A stretch of DNA of 64,000 nt from Rhizophagus irregularis (GCF_026210795.1 NC_089440.1:4402001-4466000); one strand, 5' to 3'; counted from the stretch's first letter, positions 22,443 to 34,789 are shown. The notes: generated by a model from the letters alone, not told the origin. Numbers and translations are program-made.

Positions 22443-25334
22443 TTACTTCAACTGAATTTGTTTACCAATATTATTCTCAATCCAACTTTTTGTACATAAC
22501 GAAGCTCTTGCAGTCTCTGGACATAAACGATTTTGAACTTTGGTAATTGTATTGCCTGCAACAGAAAATGTTTGTTCACAGACTACACTTGTAGATTGTA
22601 TTGCTAAGTAGTCTTTTGCCATTAGTGAGAGTACCGGAAATTCAGTGAAGTGGGCTTGCCACCAAAGAAGCGCTTCCACATTTTCATCATATAGCAAAGC
22701 TAGATATCTTTCTATTTCAGCAAAATCAGGGTTAGGTGAGGGTGGTAGTGTTGTTTCAGCAGTTAGTACAGTCAACTCCCTCTATAGTCACTCCCATTAT
22801 AGTCACATTCTACTATATAGTCACACCAGTTGAATGTTCAAAACACTTTATTATTAAAATCTATCCTATATAGTCACAATCTATCTATAGTCACTATCAC
22901 ACCTATCCTCAAAAATCTTATATTAAAAAGAACCGTTTATAATCACAGTTATATAAAGAATATATTAAATAACTTGGCATCTAATAATCGTACAAAGATG
23001 TATCATAGCTTGTTAGAATCATCTCACTGAAACGAATCGAATGGTGGTAGTTTTATCCTTTTCTGATTACTAGCTGACGAGTTATTCAACAAAATGTTAA
23101 ACATCAGCATTATAATATTTCTTGATTTACATTTACTGCGCCATTTAACATTTTGCTAGATTTCTCGGTACCTAGTGATTATAAAAAGACGATTTATAGC
23201 TCGTTGGAATCGCCTCATCGAGACGAATCGAATGGTGGTAAGCTCATCTCTCTGTGATCAATATTGACAGAGTTATTACTTAAAAACCATTTAATATTTT
23301 TTAATTTCGGAAATTGATCTAGTGATTGGATTTCGATATATCTTATACCATTAGATTCGTCGCATCAAGATGAATCGAATGGTAGTAAGATCGTCTCTCT
23401 AAGATCAATATTGGCAGAGTTATTACACAAAAACCATTAATATTTTTTTAATTTCGGAAATTAATCTAGTTATTGGATTTTGATGTATTTTATACCATTA
23501 GAACCGTCTCATCAAGACGAATAGAATGGCGGTAAGATCATCTCTCTACGATTAATATTGGCGAAGTTACGATACAATAAAGTTTTAAGTATAATTCTGG
23601 CTAAAATTATGTTAATTTTTGGCCGGAATTATGATATACAAATATAAGAAATTTTTTATATAGTCACATCTCTTTATAATCACCAAATATGGACTGTCCC
23701 AAATGTGTAACTATAAAGAGAGTTGACCGTACTCCTATGCAATGTTTTTTTAGTTGACGAAAATATTTTCTTGATGATGTAAAAGGAAGAGAAGCTTGTG
23801 ATTGTGGCTTTTGGAAAAAATAAAAGGAAAATTGTTCACGTAAGGCAATAATAGCATTTGTCGTTGGTTCACCTGGTTCAAAAAGAGAAATTTTATTTCG
23901 GGGTCTAATATTGATGAGATGGTAGTATTATTATCAATAATTAACCAGTATTCTTTAAGTTTTTCATTTATTGAAGTAGCTAACATGTATTGTCCAAATC
24001 CATCCTCCCTTTTCACACAATACTTTAGATGATCACAAATTTCATTAAAGTAAAATCGAACATCGGCAATAATTGGGTACAATGATCCTAAGAGGTTTTT
24101 TGTTGCTCTTTCAAGGGGTTTTAAAATGATCACTGTTTCCTTTGATTAATAATTAAAAAGGATTTAATTTTGTAAGTAGTAATAACGAAAAAAAAGAAAC
24201 TTGTTATTAAAAAAAAAATATTATTTCATTTTTACCTTTATTTTCGTCCATACTTCAACATCTGGCATTAATTCACGCACACTATCAATACTGTTTCCAT
24301 TCGCTGTAACTTACAAAGCATGTAATAAGTGGAGTTCCATCTCGTTTCTATGTTTATTTCTAGCCGAAGGTACTCAAGTTTCTCTATAACACATAATTCA
24401 CGTAATTCATCATATAATAAGACCAAATTTTTAATTTTTGACATTAGTTGTCGCACTTTTACTATTTCTTGATCAACTATTTTCATTCCTTGCTTAACTG
24501 CAAGGTTAAATATATGTGCTGAACAACGATAATGGCTGAAGGTAAGATTATTTAATTCTTTTTCAAATTCTTCTGATAATTTCCATCTACATACTAACAT
24601 CGCAGATTCATAAGTGCTAATGCTTTACCTGTTAAGTTGAATTCATTAAGAATATTAGTGATTGCTGCTGCCATATTGATTCCTGTATGACGAACTTTAA
24701 AAGGAATAATATCAAGTAAAAAATGCCGAAGAACCCAATTTTGGTCAATATAGTGAATTATTAAGCCAAAGTATGCTTCGCTACTTATAGTTGATGTCTA
24801 CATATCAGCAGTGAAGGAAACTTTACTGAATATTTTTTGTAAATCATAGCCAATATTAGAACAACGTTCATTAAATTCATCAATAATCATTTCTTTTATT
24901 TGATGTCGATCAGGAATTTTGTAACGAGGATCGAAAATATGTATTATTTCAATAAATTTTTCATTTTCCACAACACTAAAAGGTACTTGGTTATCAATAA
25001 TCCAAATAACAACTGCTTTGTCTCGCTCCAATTTCTTTTTTGCAGGTCAAGGGTCTGTACATTTGAAATTTAATGTTGTTTGCTTTCTGACCTTTGGGAT
25101 TATTATGTTGTGCTTATTTAAAAGATGCTGTTCAATAGTAGTATTACTTGACTTAATAGAAAATACGTAATTGTACCTTTTGCATACAGGTACTTTTAGA
25201 TGAGCTAGGCTTTTACAATCTACATAATTCTATAGAGGTAAAGTTTTTTGAGAACTTTCTTCAGTATATAATATGTTATCCAAAATGTCATTACTCTCCA
25301 AGTCAACAAAATTGAACGCGTCATCTAAACTCAT
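22443..25334 (-). pseudogene. hAT-family transposase, broken by stops and a MITE insertion
   Basis: On the minus strand the pieces run in order: start at 25334 (MSLDDAFNFVDLE), a degenerate BED-type finger (VCKRYNY...HLLNKH), 'AVVIWIIDNQVPFSVVE...FDPRYKIPDRHQIK' (25031-24798), the RNase-H-like region with 'YRCSAHIFNLAVKQGM' and 'ETRWNSTYYML' (24600-24268), 'LKPLERATKNLLGSLYPII' (24133-23750), and after an insert the dimerisation region 'FPVLSLMAKDYLAIQSTSVV ... TITKVQNRLCPETA' (22775-22443). Several stops and frame changes separate the pieces, and a TA-flanked MITE sits between the middle and C-terminal regions. Clearly a dead hAT transposase. Confidence 0.85.
22769..23729. mobile_element. 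961-bp CAGTCAACTC-family MITE inserted in the hAT gene
   Basis: Starts CAGTCAACTCCCTCTATAGT at 22769 and ends ATAAAGAGAGTTGACCG at 23729, with TA on both sides (22767-22768, 23730-23731). The hAT transposase coding sequence continues on each side. The two ends share the outer TIR but differ in subterminal sequence: one has repeated 'tatagtcac' boxes, the other 'ttgggacagtcc'. Confidence 0.85.
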
Positions 25335-26183
25335 TGTGTAAGTTTGTACAACAAAAATTAAAATACTGTGTAATATATATACCAAATGTAAAAACCCTTT
25401 TTATTGGTCAGGACTCATTTAAGACTAACTCCTTATTAGTCCAAAAAATCAGACTTAAAGATCTGCAGCTCAGTCTTAGTTAGGTCTGAAATAAGAACTT
25501 TTACCAATCCTATGTATGTACTATCGGTGCTAGGTAATCGCAGGCTGTAGTAGCCTTTGAGTGAGACCTCGTACCTAAAATAGTGGTATGAAAGAGTATT
25601 AGATAGTTAATGTTACCTGTCAAAAGTCCTCCATAAAAGTAGGTGCTCTCTAAAGGTCGTAAAATAAATTGAGTACCAGTATCATGTAATGAATATAGGA
25701 TGAGTAGGTGGCATATTTCTAGCTTCAGATCAGCTTTAAAAGTGGCCTGATAGGGATGTTCTTAAATATGTTCTGTTACCTAATTAAGTACTCAGTTTAA
25801 TGATTACCCTTAGGAATAATAGGATACTAACCTGAGAATGCCTCAAAAAGAGGTAAAGGGAGGCTTGGCCGTAAATACTAATAAAGTAAAAGAATAAAAC
25901 TACCACTATTCAATTCATCTCAGTAAGACGATTCTAACAAGCTATGATACATCTTTGTATGATTATTAGATGCCAAGTTATTTAATATATTCTCTATATA
26001 ACTGTGATTATAAACGGTTCTTTTTAATATAAGATTTTTGAGGATAGGTGTGATAGTGACTATAGATAGATTGTGACTATATAGGATAGATTTTAATAAT
26101 AAAGTGTTTTGAACATTCAACTGGTGTGACTATATAGTAGAATGTGACTATAACAGGAGTGACTATAGAGGGAGTTGACTGTA

Positions 26184-27490
26184 CTCTTATAAGTCTTATT
26201 CTATACCCTCTCTTATGTTATACACTAATTTATTATTATTTAATATACCTTTTAATGTATTATTAGTAATTAAATAAAGAAAATATATAAATCATAAACT
26301 AGTAGATAAAATATTAAGATTATATTAAATGCAAATTATTATAAATTAATATATGATAATGTTAATGTTATAGAATTTGAATATTTAATAATGAAAATTA
26401 CAAAAAAAGTCAGTATTAAGAAGTTCATTATCAATTGGTATTATCAATATTTACAATATCAAATGTTTTAAATATTTGCTTCAAGAATTTAAAAAATATA
26501 TATTAGATGATCAAGTATATATAAAATATTGATATTAATGCCGCATATTTTTTAGAAGGAAAATATATAGATAAATTTTTTTTAAATTACAAAAAGAAGA
26601 TTTTAAAGTATCTAGAAAAACTTAATAATATTGATAATTTGAATAAAAAAGTATTTAAATAAAAATTAAATCAATCATTTTACTTTATCAAATAATCTCA
26701 TTTATACTATTTATACATATTTATACAATTTCTAACAAAACTGAATTTAATATATATATTTAGATACTAATACTTAGAAATGCTTTTTTTGGAAAAGTTA
26801 ATTTGAAATTAAAATGTGAAGAAATGACATTCAGATTATAATAAATTGAAAGAAATTTTGAATGTTATTACTTCAAATTAGATGGAAAAGAATTTCTCAA
26901 ATCATTAAATATTAAAATTTTAGTACAGGAAGATGGAGCAATAAAATAATAAATACATAGAGTAAAAGAATAGAAAATCTGCAGAAATTAAAGTATTATT
27001 TTAAAATAATATATATAAAACATAAAATTATATGTAATTGTACAATATACTTGCAGATTAAAAATATGAGCTGTTGATCTCATAAATATTTAAAAAATAA
27101 TTCCTTATTTATAAAATTTAAATAAGAAAAAATGGTTTCTAATCTGCATTTTTCTGGATACAAATGCAATGAATATAAAATACAAAATAATGATTGCTGA
27201 AAAAATATAATACCTGAATATTATTTTATTAATGTGATTGAAAGCTTGATATACAAAAAATAAATACAAAGCAAATTAAAAAAATAATGTATATATATTT
27301 TTTTTAATAATGATTCAAATTACTATACTTCCAGAAAATATTATGAATCAGATAATCACTACTTATATTAATAAGAAAATAGGTTAATTGATTATGATTC
27401 ATACATTTGTAAATTCTTATTATATAGTCAAAAAATTGATAATTAACATATTAATCTGTTAATCTAATTAGAATCTGATTCTATAACAAC
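26184..27490. other. AT-rich gene-free stretch
   Basis: Only fragmented short frames are seen. Nothing diagnostic. Confidence 0.4.
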
Positions 27491-27494
27491 TTAA

Positions 27495-28209
27495 TTGCCG
27501 ATCTACATGTGATCGATAGAATTTACATAGTAAAATGCGGCGTTATGTTAATTAATAAAAAAAATGCTGTTTGAAATCTCTGTTTCCCCAAGAAACAACA
27601 ACGTCAAATACATACATAACTCCTAAAAAACTTGTTGCAACTGGCGCTATTATATCAGAACTTCATTATTATGTCCATATTTATATGACTTGTTTATTAT
27701 TTTTTAAAAAAAAATTCAAGATAACTATTCCTATTTTGAGATTACGCTAAAACTTAATAAAAGTCCTTTTATTATTTATATATTTCATTATATTCATATT
27801 TTTTACAAACTGGACATATTTGTGAAAGAAAAAGAGATATAAAAGTACATAGTGTTATTAAAAATGTAATAGTTGACAGAAATAATAATCAAAAAAAGTT
27901 TTATAAGCGTCAAAGAAAAGTTAAAGAGCTAGAAATCGTTTATACTATAGAAGTAAAATAGTAGTAAATACTATAAAATCTCCATTTCCTACATATAAAA
28001 CTTTATAAACTGCAAAGAAAAAAAACTTTTTATAAAAAAATTTTTTTTTTCTAAAATCTTAAACGTATATTGCAGGTGTTAAATTACGTAATCGTATAAC
28101 AATATGGTTGCATTTTATTTGATATAAAAACATGATCGACATGGCTTATATATAAATGTTACGCCGCATTTTATTATATAAATTCTATCGATCACATGCG
28201 GATCGGCAA
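27495..28209. mobile_element. 715-bp element with about 50-bp TIRs, flanked by TTAA
   Basis: 27495-27545 (TTGCCGATCTACATGTGATC...AAAATGCGGCG) is the reverse complement, with few mismatches, of 28152-28209. Both ends are immediately flanked by TTAA, the piggyBac target, although one extra base of symmetry beyond TTAA leaves the exact boundary open. The interior is AT-rich without a transposase. Confidence 0.65.
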
Positions 28210-28329
28210 TTAAGATCTAGCAAAATATATAAGTATATTTAGTTTATTTATTTCACTATTATTTACAGCTATATTTATACAGTATTTCTTTTTAAATCTA
28301 TACAATTAGTTAAGCAATTTCAAAAGTAG

Positions 28330-29000
28330 ATGGCAGAATCAGCATTTAAAAATGAAATAGCAAAAAGATTTAAGAGATCTGATTACAAATTTTGTGAAAC
28401 TATACAGATAAGAAGAAAGAAGAGTACAAAAAATACTTGAACAAATTCAAAAAATGTATTTTAATAGAATGAACTGAAGAATAATTATATCTTTCAGTTT
28501 AGAGGAAATAATACTAACTTTACCCAATTTTTAATCAATAATAATAATCACTATTTGGAATATATGGGTGGTTTTATGAATCTTTGCTTTTCAATTATTA
28601 GAAAAAATGAATTTAGAAACACAAATAATTTATTTGATGAATAACTTGAAATTTTTAGTAAAAAATTTTATAATAATACAACTGAATCAGAAGTTATACT
28701 TATCAGTTGTGAATATAATATTCTTCAAGAATATATCAGAATAAGTGATAAAATTCATGATAGATACATCAGTTCATTATTATATGAATGTAAAAGATTA
28801 AATAATAGAGTCAAAATTAAAAATACTGATACTAATGTAGGTATCAGAAGCAAAGTATATCCTAATCGTAGAATAATTGGAATACTGCAATCATTTTTTG
28901 AAAAACTGTGCAGAATTGGTGCCTTAACAAATTATAAGTTGATAACTGAAGTTCCATTAAGAATCTGTCAACTTGTATATATAAATCCTTATCCTTTATG
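28330..29000 (+). pseudogene. Degenerate unknown coding relic
   Basis: Starts with an ATG frame (MAESAFKNEIAKRFKRSDYK) that stops soon. A coherent second frame is readable at about 28499-29000 (FRGNNTNFTQFLINNNN, GGFMNLCFSIIRKNEF, then LISCEYNILQEYIRISDKIH and YECKRLNNRVK), with one internal stop and ending VYINPYPL. Composition suggests a former protein, but I do not recognise the family. Confidence 0.3.
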
Positions 29001-29389
29001 ATTATATGAGTAATAATATTCTTTATTTTTATTTTATATTCTACAAAATATAAAATTATAAACTGTAATGTTTCCACATTATAACTGTTTTTTGGAAATA
29101 AATACCATATTTCTTTTAATAATGAGTAAATCTTTATATATATATATATATAATTTCAAACTTGTTTCAAAATTAATTTTGATTAATGACACATTAAATA
29201 CAAAATATGAATAATATATTAATAGATAGTATAATTACTAGAAAATAAAGAAAATAAAATGTATGTTGACTGTATTGTATAAAGTTTATATAATATTATG
29301 CATTATATATATTACTATAGTCATAATGAGTTATTGGTTAATTTATGTTTTTGAATTTTGATATCAGATTATCAGTTAAAAAAATGACA

Positions 29390-29960
29390 TCATCTAATGC
29401 AATAATATATAATATATAATCATTTTTATCTCATTTGACACATAATATATAATCATTCATATTGTTTCTCTTCTAAATTTCAAGTATAACTCTCTTTTAA
29501 CTTTTATTTTATACAACAATATATAATATATAATCATTTTTTTCTCATCTGACACATAATATATAATCATTCATATTGTTTCTCTTCTAAATTTCAAATA
29601 TAGTCTCTCTTTTAAACTTTTATTTTACACAACAATATATAATATATAATTATTCTTATTTCATCTGATGTGACAATATATAATATATAATTGTTCTTAT
29701 CATTTCTCTCCTTAATTTCAAGTATAATTTCAAGTATAATTTCAAGTATAATTCTCTCTTAAACTTTCACTTTACACAATAATATATTACTATAGTATAT
29801 AATCATTCTTATTTCATCTGATGTGACAATATATAATATATAATCATTCTTATCTCATCTAACATGACAATAATATATAATATATAATTGTTCTTACATA
29901 TCTCAAGTATAACTTTCTCTTGAACTTGATAATTCTTATGAATAATTTTTTTTTGAACTT
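29390..29960. repeat. Tandem repeat of about 118 bp, 'aatatataatatataatc' type
   Basis: Repeating blocks of 'caatatataatatataatc', 'ttatctcatctgacatgac' and 'atttcaagtataactctct'. The first two units are nearly identical (29399 and 29517); later units are shortened. Related sequence recurs at 31370-31490 and 35815-35870. Confidence 0.7.
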
Positions 29961-29999
29961 GACAATTATAATGATTCAAGAAATTTTAACATTTTATTA

Positions 30000-30315
30000 G
30001 CTGATATATATTGATATAGAAGACATATATAAAAATATATAAATGTCAAGTATCTTTCAGACATTTCAAATGAATTGAATAGAGACATTACTGGAATTAT
30101 GTATGGTTTTCACAACATTACTGGAATTATGTATGGTTTTCACTTTCACCTTTTTTGCATAATGATGGTTAGATTAAAATGGTAATCTTCCTCAATATTC
30201 AACTGAAAAGTATTATGTTCATTCAGAATTAAGATGGCTGATTCTGTTATTCCTGTGAATGATCATATTTATTAATAGAAGAGTGCAAGTAAAGATGTCA
30301 CACTCACATTATGAG
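30000..30315. repeat. Shared 5' unit, copy 1 (upstream of CBP20-like sequence)
   Basis: Includes 'agacatatataaaaatatat', 'ctggaattatgtatggtttt' and, at its end, 'aagatggctgattctgtt...aagagtgcaagtaaagatgtcacactcacatt'. Copies 2 (31490-31790) and 3 (35870-36180) share this order. Confidence 0.7.
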
Positions 30316-30339
30316 AAAACTTTCCTCAATATTAATATC

Positions 30340-31250
30340 ATGACGAATATTGTTCAGCCTCTCTGTGTTCCTTCTTCATATAAAGATCAACAATATCAGG
30401 GTTTGTCAACAGATTTTGCGAAAGATCTTTCAAATAGTATGACGTTATATGTCAGAAATTTTTCTTTTTATACTACAGAAGAACAAATTTATGAATTGTT
30501 TTCAAAAGCGGAAGAAATAAAAAGAATTATTATGGGTTTAGATAAATTTCAAAAAACTCCTTGCAGATTTTGTTTTGTTGAATATTATCATCATCAGAAC
30601 GCATTGGATTGTATGAAATATATTAATAGTACAAAATTAGATAAAAGAATTATTCGAACAGATTTAGATCCTGGATATAGAGATAGTAGACAATTTGGAA
30701 GAGAAAGATCTGGAGGACAAGTAAGGTTGCTTGCCAAAACCTAGGGTTTAGGCAAGATGGTATTTCGCCGAAAAGCGAAATTCTGCTGAAACTATATTAA
30801 AGTTATATTAAAAAATTGGCGAAACTTTGGAGAAAGGCGAAACTGCCAAAACTTATTATAAATGCTGAAACTGCTGAAACTCTGCCGAAACTATAATAAA
30901 TCTATAGTAAAATTTTGATGAAACTAATCGTAGGATTTTGAAGAGATTTAGACAATCAACCTTAGGGACAAGTACATGATGAATATCGTTAGGATTATGA
31001 TACAGGACGTGGAGATTGGGGTCATATTCATGCTAAACAAGAAGCTGAACATGCGAGAAGACAAAAAGAAAAATATGAAGCCATTACTATTATTCCAAGT
31101 GGTGCTTAAGAATATAAAGGGAAATCTTCGGGTTCTAAGAAATGCGATAAAACCAAAGATAATAAATGTGAAAATCGGGAAAAGGTTAAGAACCCATATT
31201 TTAGAGAAGGACAATCAGACGATGAAGATAAAATGCAGACTGGCGCCTGA
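30340..31250 (+). pseudogene. Nuclear cap-binding protein subunit 2 (CBP20/NCBP2)-like, disrupted
   Basis: From [16 protein letters not shown] the frame encodes an RRM protein with the CBP20 hallmarks: [20 protein letters not shown] (RNP2 region), '[24 protein letters not shown]' (RNP1), and '[21 protein letters not shown]' leading into 'GRERSGGQV'. CBP20 binds the m7G cap with CBP80. At 30722 a 243-bp MITE interrupts the gene. Coding sequence resumes at 30965 (GQVHDEYR, in-frame stop, DYDTGRGDWGHIHAKQEAEHARRQKEKYEA) and has a second stop at about 31107. The copy has no introns, which could mean a retrocopy. The family's 'VG' in the RNP2 motif is 'VR' here. A functional gene presumably lies elsewhere. 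Confidence 0.85.
30722..30964. mobile_element. 243-bp hAT-type MITE (TAAGGTTG termini)
   Basis: Termini TAAGGTTGCTTGCC and ...GACAATCAACCTTA. Flanked by an 8-bp target duplication with one mismatch (AGGACAAG / GGGACAAG) that falls inside the CBP20-like GGQ codons. Same family as 52419-52662, where the duplication is perfect. Confidence 0.85.
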
Positions 31251-31364
31251 ATTTTTCTTATTATGATCTATAATTGCAGGAATGCTAGTCAATGTATTAA
31301 AAGACTTTTTCTCCGCATTGCTCATAACATCCTTAACTCCTCAAGCATATACATTCTGTAACAT

Positions 31365-31787
31365 AATATGTATATAATATAAAATCATTTTTATTTAATC
31401 AGTTTATAATATATAATTGTTCTTATCATTTCTCTCTTAAATTTCAAGTATAATTCTCTCTTCAATTTGACAATTAAGAAATTTTGATATTTTATTAACT
31501 GATATTGATGTAGAAGATATACATAAAGATATACAAGTACTTTTCAGACATCCCAAATGAATTAGATGGATGAAATTATGTATAATCTTCACCTTCATCT
31601 TTTCTGCATGATGATGATTAAGATAAAAAATAAGATCAAAATGATAATTTTCCTTATTGATATTGAATTCTTAATGATCTTTATTAGCAGAAAAGTATTA
31701 TATTCATTTAGAATTGAGATGGCTAGTCCTGTGAATGATAATACTAATAGAAGAGTGCAAGCAAAGATATCATACTTACATTTTGAG
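31365..31787. repeat. Shared 5' unit, copy 2
   Basis: Repeats the unit of 30000-30315, including 'gattgagatggctagtcctg' and 'aagagtgcaagcaaagatatc'. It is cut at its 3' end by the CACTGG element inserted at 31791. Confidence 0.7.
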
Positions 31788-32029
31788 GATCACTGGTCGA
31801 AATAGTCCAAATCGGCTAGAAATCGGATGTCCGATTTTAGGCTGAATTTGGTGATAAATATGGCCGATTTATTAATTTAGGCAAAGTTCTGATTGGCAGG
31901 CCGATCGATGCCGATCAGAATGTCTGAATTGTATCTGAATTGCTTAGTATTTTTAATCCGAATTGTTTAAAAAATATTATTCATAAATTTACCGAATTGC
32001 AGTGAATTTATTCTGAATTATGGTAAATT

Positions 32030-32265
32030 TGTGACAAAATTTTCTGAATTGTAGTAAAATTTATTCAAAATTGTAGTAAAATTTATTCCGATTTGTAGTA
32101 AAATTTATTCCAATTTGTAGTAAAATTTATTCTGATTTGTAGTAAAATTTATTCCGAATTGTAGTAAAATTTATTCCGATTTGTAGTAAAATTTATTCTG
32201 ATTTGTAGTAAAATTTATTCCGATTTGTAGTAAAAAATTTATTCTGATTTGTATTCTGAATTGTA
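32030..32265. repeat. About 22-bp tandem repeat 'ttgtagtaaaatttattcyg'
   Basis: About ten near-identical units in the left part of the CACTA-like element. Confidence 0.85.
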
Positions 32266-32499
32266 TCGCAAATTACAGTAAATTTTATTCTGAAATTTAA
32301 AATATTACATATACATATAAAACAATTTCACCAAAAATCATCCCAACTTTCTAACAAATCCGGTATACGTTAAATTCCTTAATACCCATTTGTTTCTACA
32401 AATTGGAGATAATTTTCCTACAAAAAAAAAAGAAAAAACATTAAAATAACGTTTTTTTTTAAGTTTCAAGTTTCAAAAATCAAAACGTTACCTGTAGGA

Positions 32500-34330
32500 T
32501 GGCAAATCGAAGCCAATTTCCATACAAAAAAATTAATAAAATATAATAAAAAATGTTAAATTAAACATTTTTATTAAGTTTCGTCAAAAAGTTTCGAAAA
32601 ATCGAAACTTTACCTGCGGGATTCTGGTACAATTTGGAGCTGATTTCCTGCAAAAAAAATAATAAAAAATAATAAAAAAAACGTTAAATTAAACGTTTTT
32701 TTTATTAATTTGCGTCAAAAAGTTTCGACGAAACTTTACCTGCGGGATTCTGGTACAATTTGGAGCCGATTTCCCTGCAAAAAAAATAATAAAATCTAAT
32801 AAAAAAACGTTAATTTAAACGTTTTTTATTAAGTTTCATAAAGTTTCAAAACTTCAAAACTTCACTTGCGGAATTCCGGTATCCAATTTGGAGCCGATTT
32901 CCTGCAAAAAAAAATAATAAAAAATAATAAAAAAAACGTTAAATTAAACGTTTTTTTATTAATTTGCGTCAAAAAGTTTCGAAAATCGAAACTTTACTTG
33001 CGGGATTTCGGTATCCAATTTGGAGCTGATTTCCTGCAAAAAAAATTAATAAAAATAATAAAAAAACGTTAAATTTAAACGTTTTTTTATTAAGTTTCGT
33101 AAAGTTTCAAAACTTCAAAACTTTACTTGCGGGATTCCGGTATCCAATTTGGAGCCGATTTCCTGCAAAAAAAAAATAATAAAAATAATAAAAAAACGTT
33201 AATTTAAACGTTTTTTTATTAATTTGCGTCAAAAAGTTTCGAAAATCGAAACTACTTGCAGGATTCCGATATCCAATTTGGAGCCGATTTCCTGCAAAAA
33301 AATTAATAAAAATAATAAAAAAACGTTAAATTTAAACGTTTTTTTATTAATTTTTTTCAAAAAGTTTCGAAAAATCGAAACTTTGCATGTGGGATTCCGG
33401 TATCCATATTGGAGCCGATTTCCCTGCAAAAATATTAATAAAATATAATAAAAAATGTTATATTAAACATTTTTTATTAATTTTTTTCAAAAAGTTTCGA
33501 AAAATCGAAACTTTGCATGTGCAATTCCGGTATCCATATTGGAGCCGATTTCCCTGCAAAAATATTAATAAAATATAATAAAAAATGTTATATTAAACGT
33601 TTTTTATTAATTTTTTTCAAAAAGTTTCGAAAAATCGAAACTTTGCATGTGGGATTCCGGTATCCATATTGGAGCCGATTTCCCTGCAAAAAAAAATAAT
33701 AAAATATAATAAAAAATGTTATATTAAACGTTTTTTATTAATTTTTTTCAAAAAGTTTCGAAAAATCGAAACTTTACCTGCGGGATTCTGGTATCCATAT
33801 TGGAGCCGATTTCCCTGCAAAAAAATAATAAAATATAATAAAAAACGTTAAATTAAACGTTTTTTATTAATTTTTGTCAAAAAGTTTCGAAAATTCAAAA
33901 CTTTACGGTATTCCTACAATAATATTAAAAAAAAAAACGTTAAACGTTTTTTTCAAAGAAGTTTCGAAAATGCGAAACTTATCTGGAATATCGGCGTCCA
34001 CGTTGGAGCCGATTTCCTATACAAAAGTAAAAAAAAACGTTTTTAGTAATATTAAAAAACATTTTTTAAAGTTTCGAAACTTTTTTTCGAAACTTACCTT
34101 TGGAAATCAGTATCCAAGTAGGAGCCGATTTCCTATAAAAGGTATAAAAAAAATGTTAAAACGTTTTTTTTTATAAAGTTCAAGAAATTCTTAAAACTTA
34201 CCTTTGAATTCGATCCTCAATAGGAGACTTTATATATAAAAGTATAAAAAACGTTAAAACGTTTTTTTATAAAGTTTCGAAGAAATTCTTCGAAACTTAC
34301 CTTTGGAATCCAGTATCAAAGTCAAGTAGT
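32500..34330 (-). repeat. About 130-bp satellite whose units look like intron plus mini-exon (minus strand)
   Basis: About 12-14 units. Read on the minus strand, each has a long T-rich tract ending TTTTTTTGCAG, a block of about 37 nt (gaaatcggctcca...gaatcccgcag) and then GTAAAGTTTC. Phasing of the TGCAG sites is about 127-133 bp. The intron-like part contains inverted repeats (aagtttcga/tcgaaactt and aacgtttaa/ttaaacgtt). Units degrade toward 34.0-34.3 kb. Plus-strand open frames here are an artefact of the repeat. Confidence 0.7.
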
Positions 34331-34789
34331 TTCCGATTTCCTATTTAAAAGTATAAAAAAAAATGTTAGAAAACGTTTTTTAAAGTAATAGTTTTGCAAA
34401 AAAAATTAATAAAATCAGAACGTTAACTAATGTTCCGATTGAAAATATTAAATGAAAAGTTAAAAAATGTTTCGTAAAAAATAAAAATGTTAAAAATTGG
34501 AACATTATTTCCGATAAAAAATTAAAAAAAAATCCCAAAACGTTTAAAACCGTTTTGTTTAGGAATGAAGTTAGATGAAGATAAAGTTTCGAAACTTTAG
34601 TTTAAATAAAGTCTAAATTCGGTAATAGATCAACTAATTGCCAGATTAATTTTACTGTGGCTGCGGCTTAGTACATCATAAGTTGATTTTGAAAAATCGT
34701 TTATTCGAATAACTTCTGAAATTGAGACAATTTTTCCATGCCCAAAAGTTTTGATTTCGACCAGTGCAATTTGATATAAAAGTGCCATA

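Larger units (their letters stand above)
21121..25890. mobile_element. Inner element with long (about 390 bp) terminal inverted repeats
   Basis: 21121-21515 is the imperfect reverse complement of 25515-25890. The termini read TTTACTTTGCTAGTGTTTAC and TTTACTTTATTAGTATTTAC, both continuing into GGCCAAGC. The element lies inside the TA-flanked element above and encloses the minus-strand hAT pseudogene. Terminal repeats this long are not typical of hAT elements, so the hAT gene may itself be a passenger. Confidence 0.6.
20578..26181. mobile_element. CAGTCAACTC-family TA-flanked element, inflated by nested insertions
   Basis: The left end CAGTCAACTCTCTTTATAGT (20578) and right end ...ATAGAGGGAGTTGACTG (26181) are flanked by TA on both sides. 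The same two ends delimit short copies at 22769-23729 and 39120-39942, which shows the true size is about 0.8-1 kb. Here the interior has been replaced or invaded at 21121-25890. TA duplication and CAGT-starting termini suggest a pogo/Tc1-mariner-type non-autonomous family; no matching transposase is visible. Confidence 0.7.

Noticed and set aside
22830-23030. 66-codon frame MNVQNTLLLKSILYSHN..., also seen at 25920-26120 and 53543-53743 on the other strand
   Set aside because: Conserved only because it lies in the terminal part of the CAGTCAACTC MITE; non-autonomous element, no family match and AT-rich composition.
32866-34176. Several plus-strand open frames of 60-100 codons with similar sequences (e.g. 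SGIQFGADFLQKK)
   Set aside because: They are the same satellite unit read in one frame; open by repetition, with no start or family signal, and the splice-like signals lie on the other strand.
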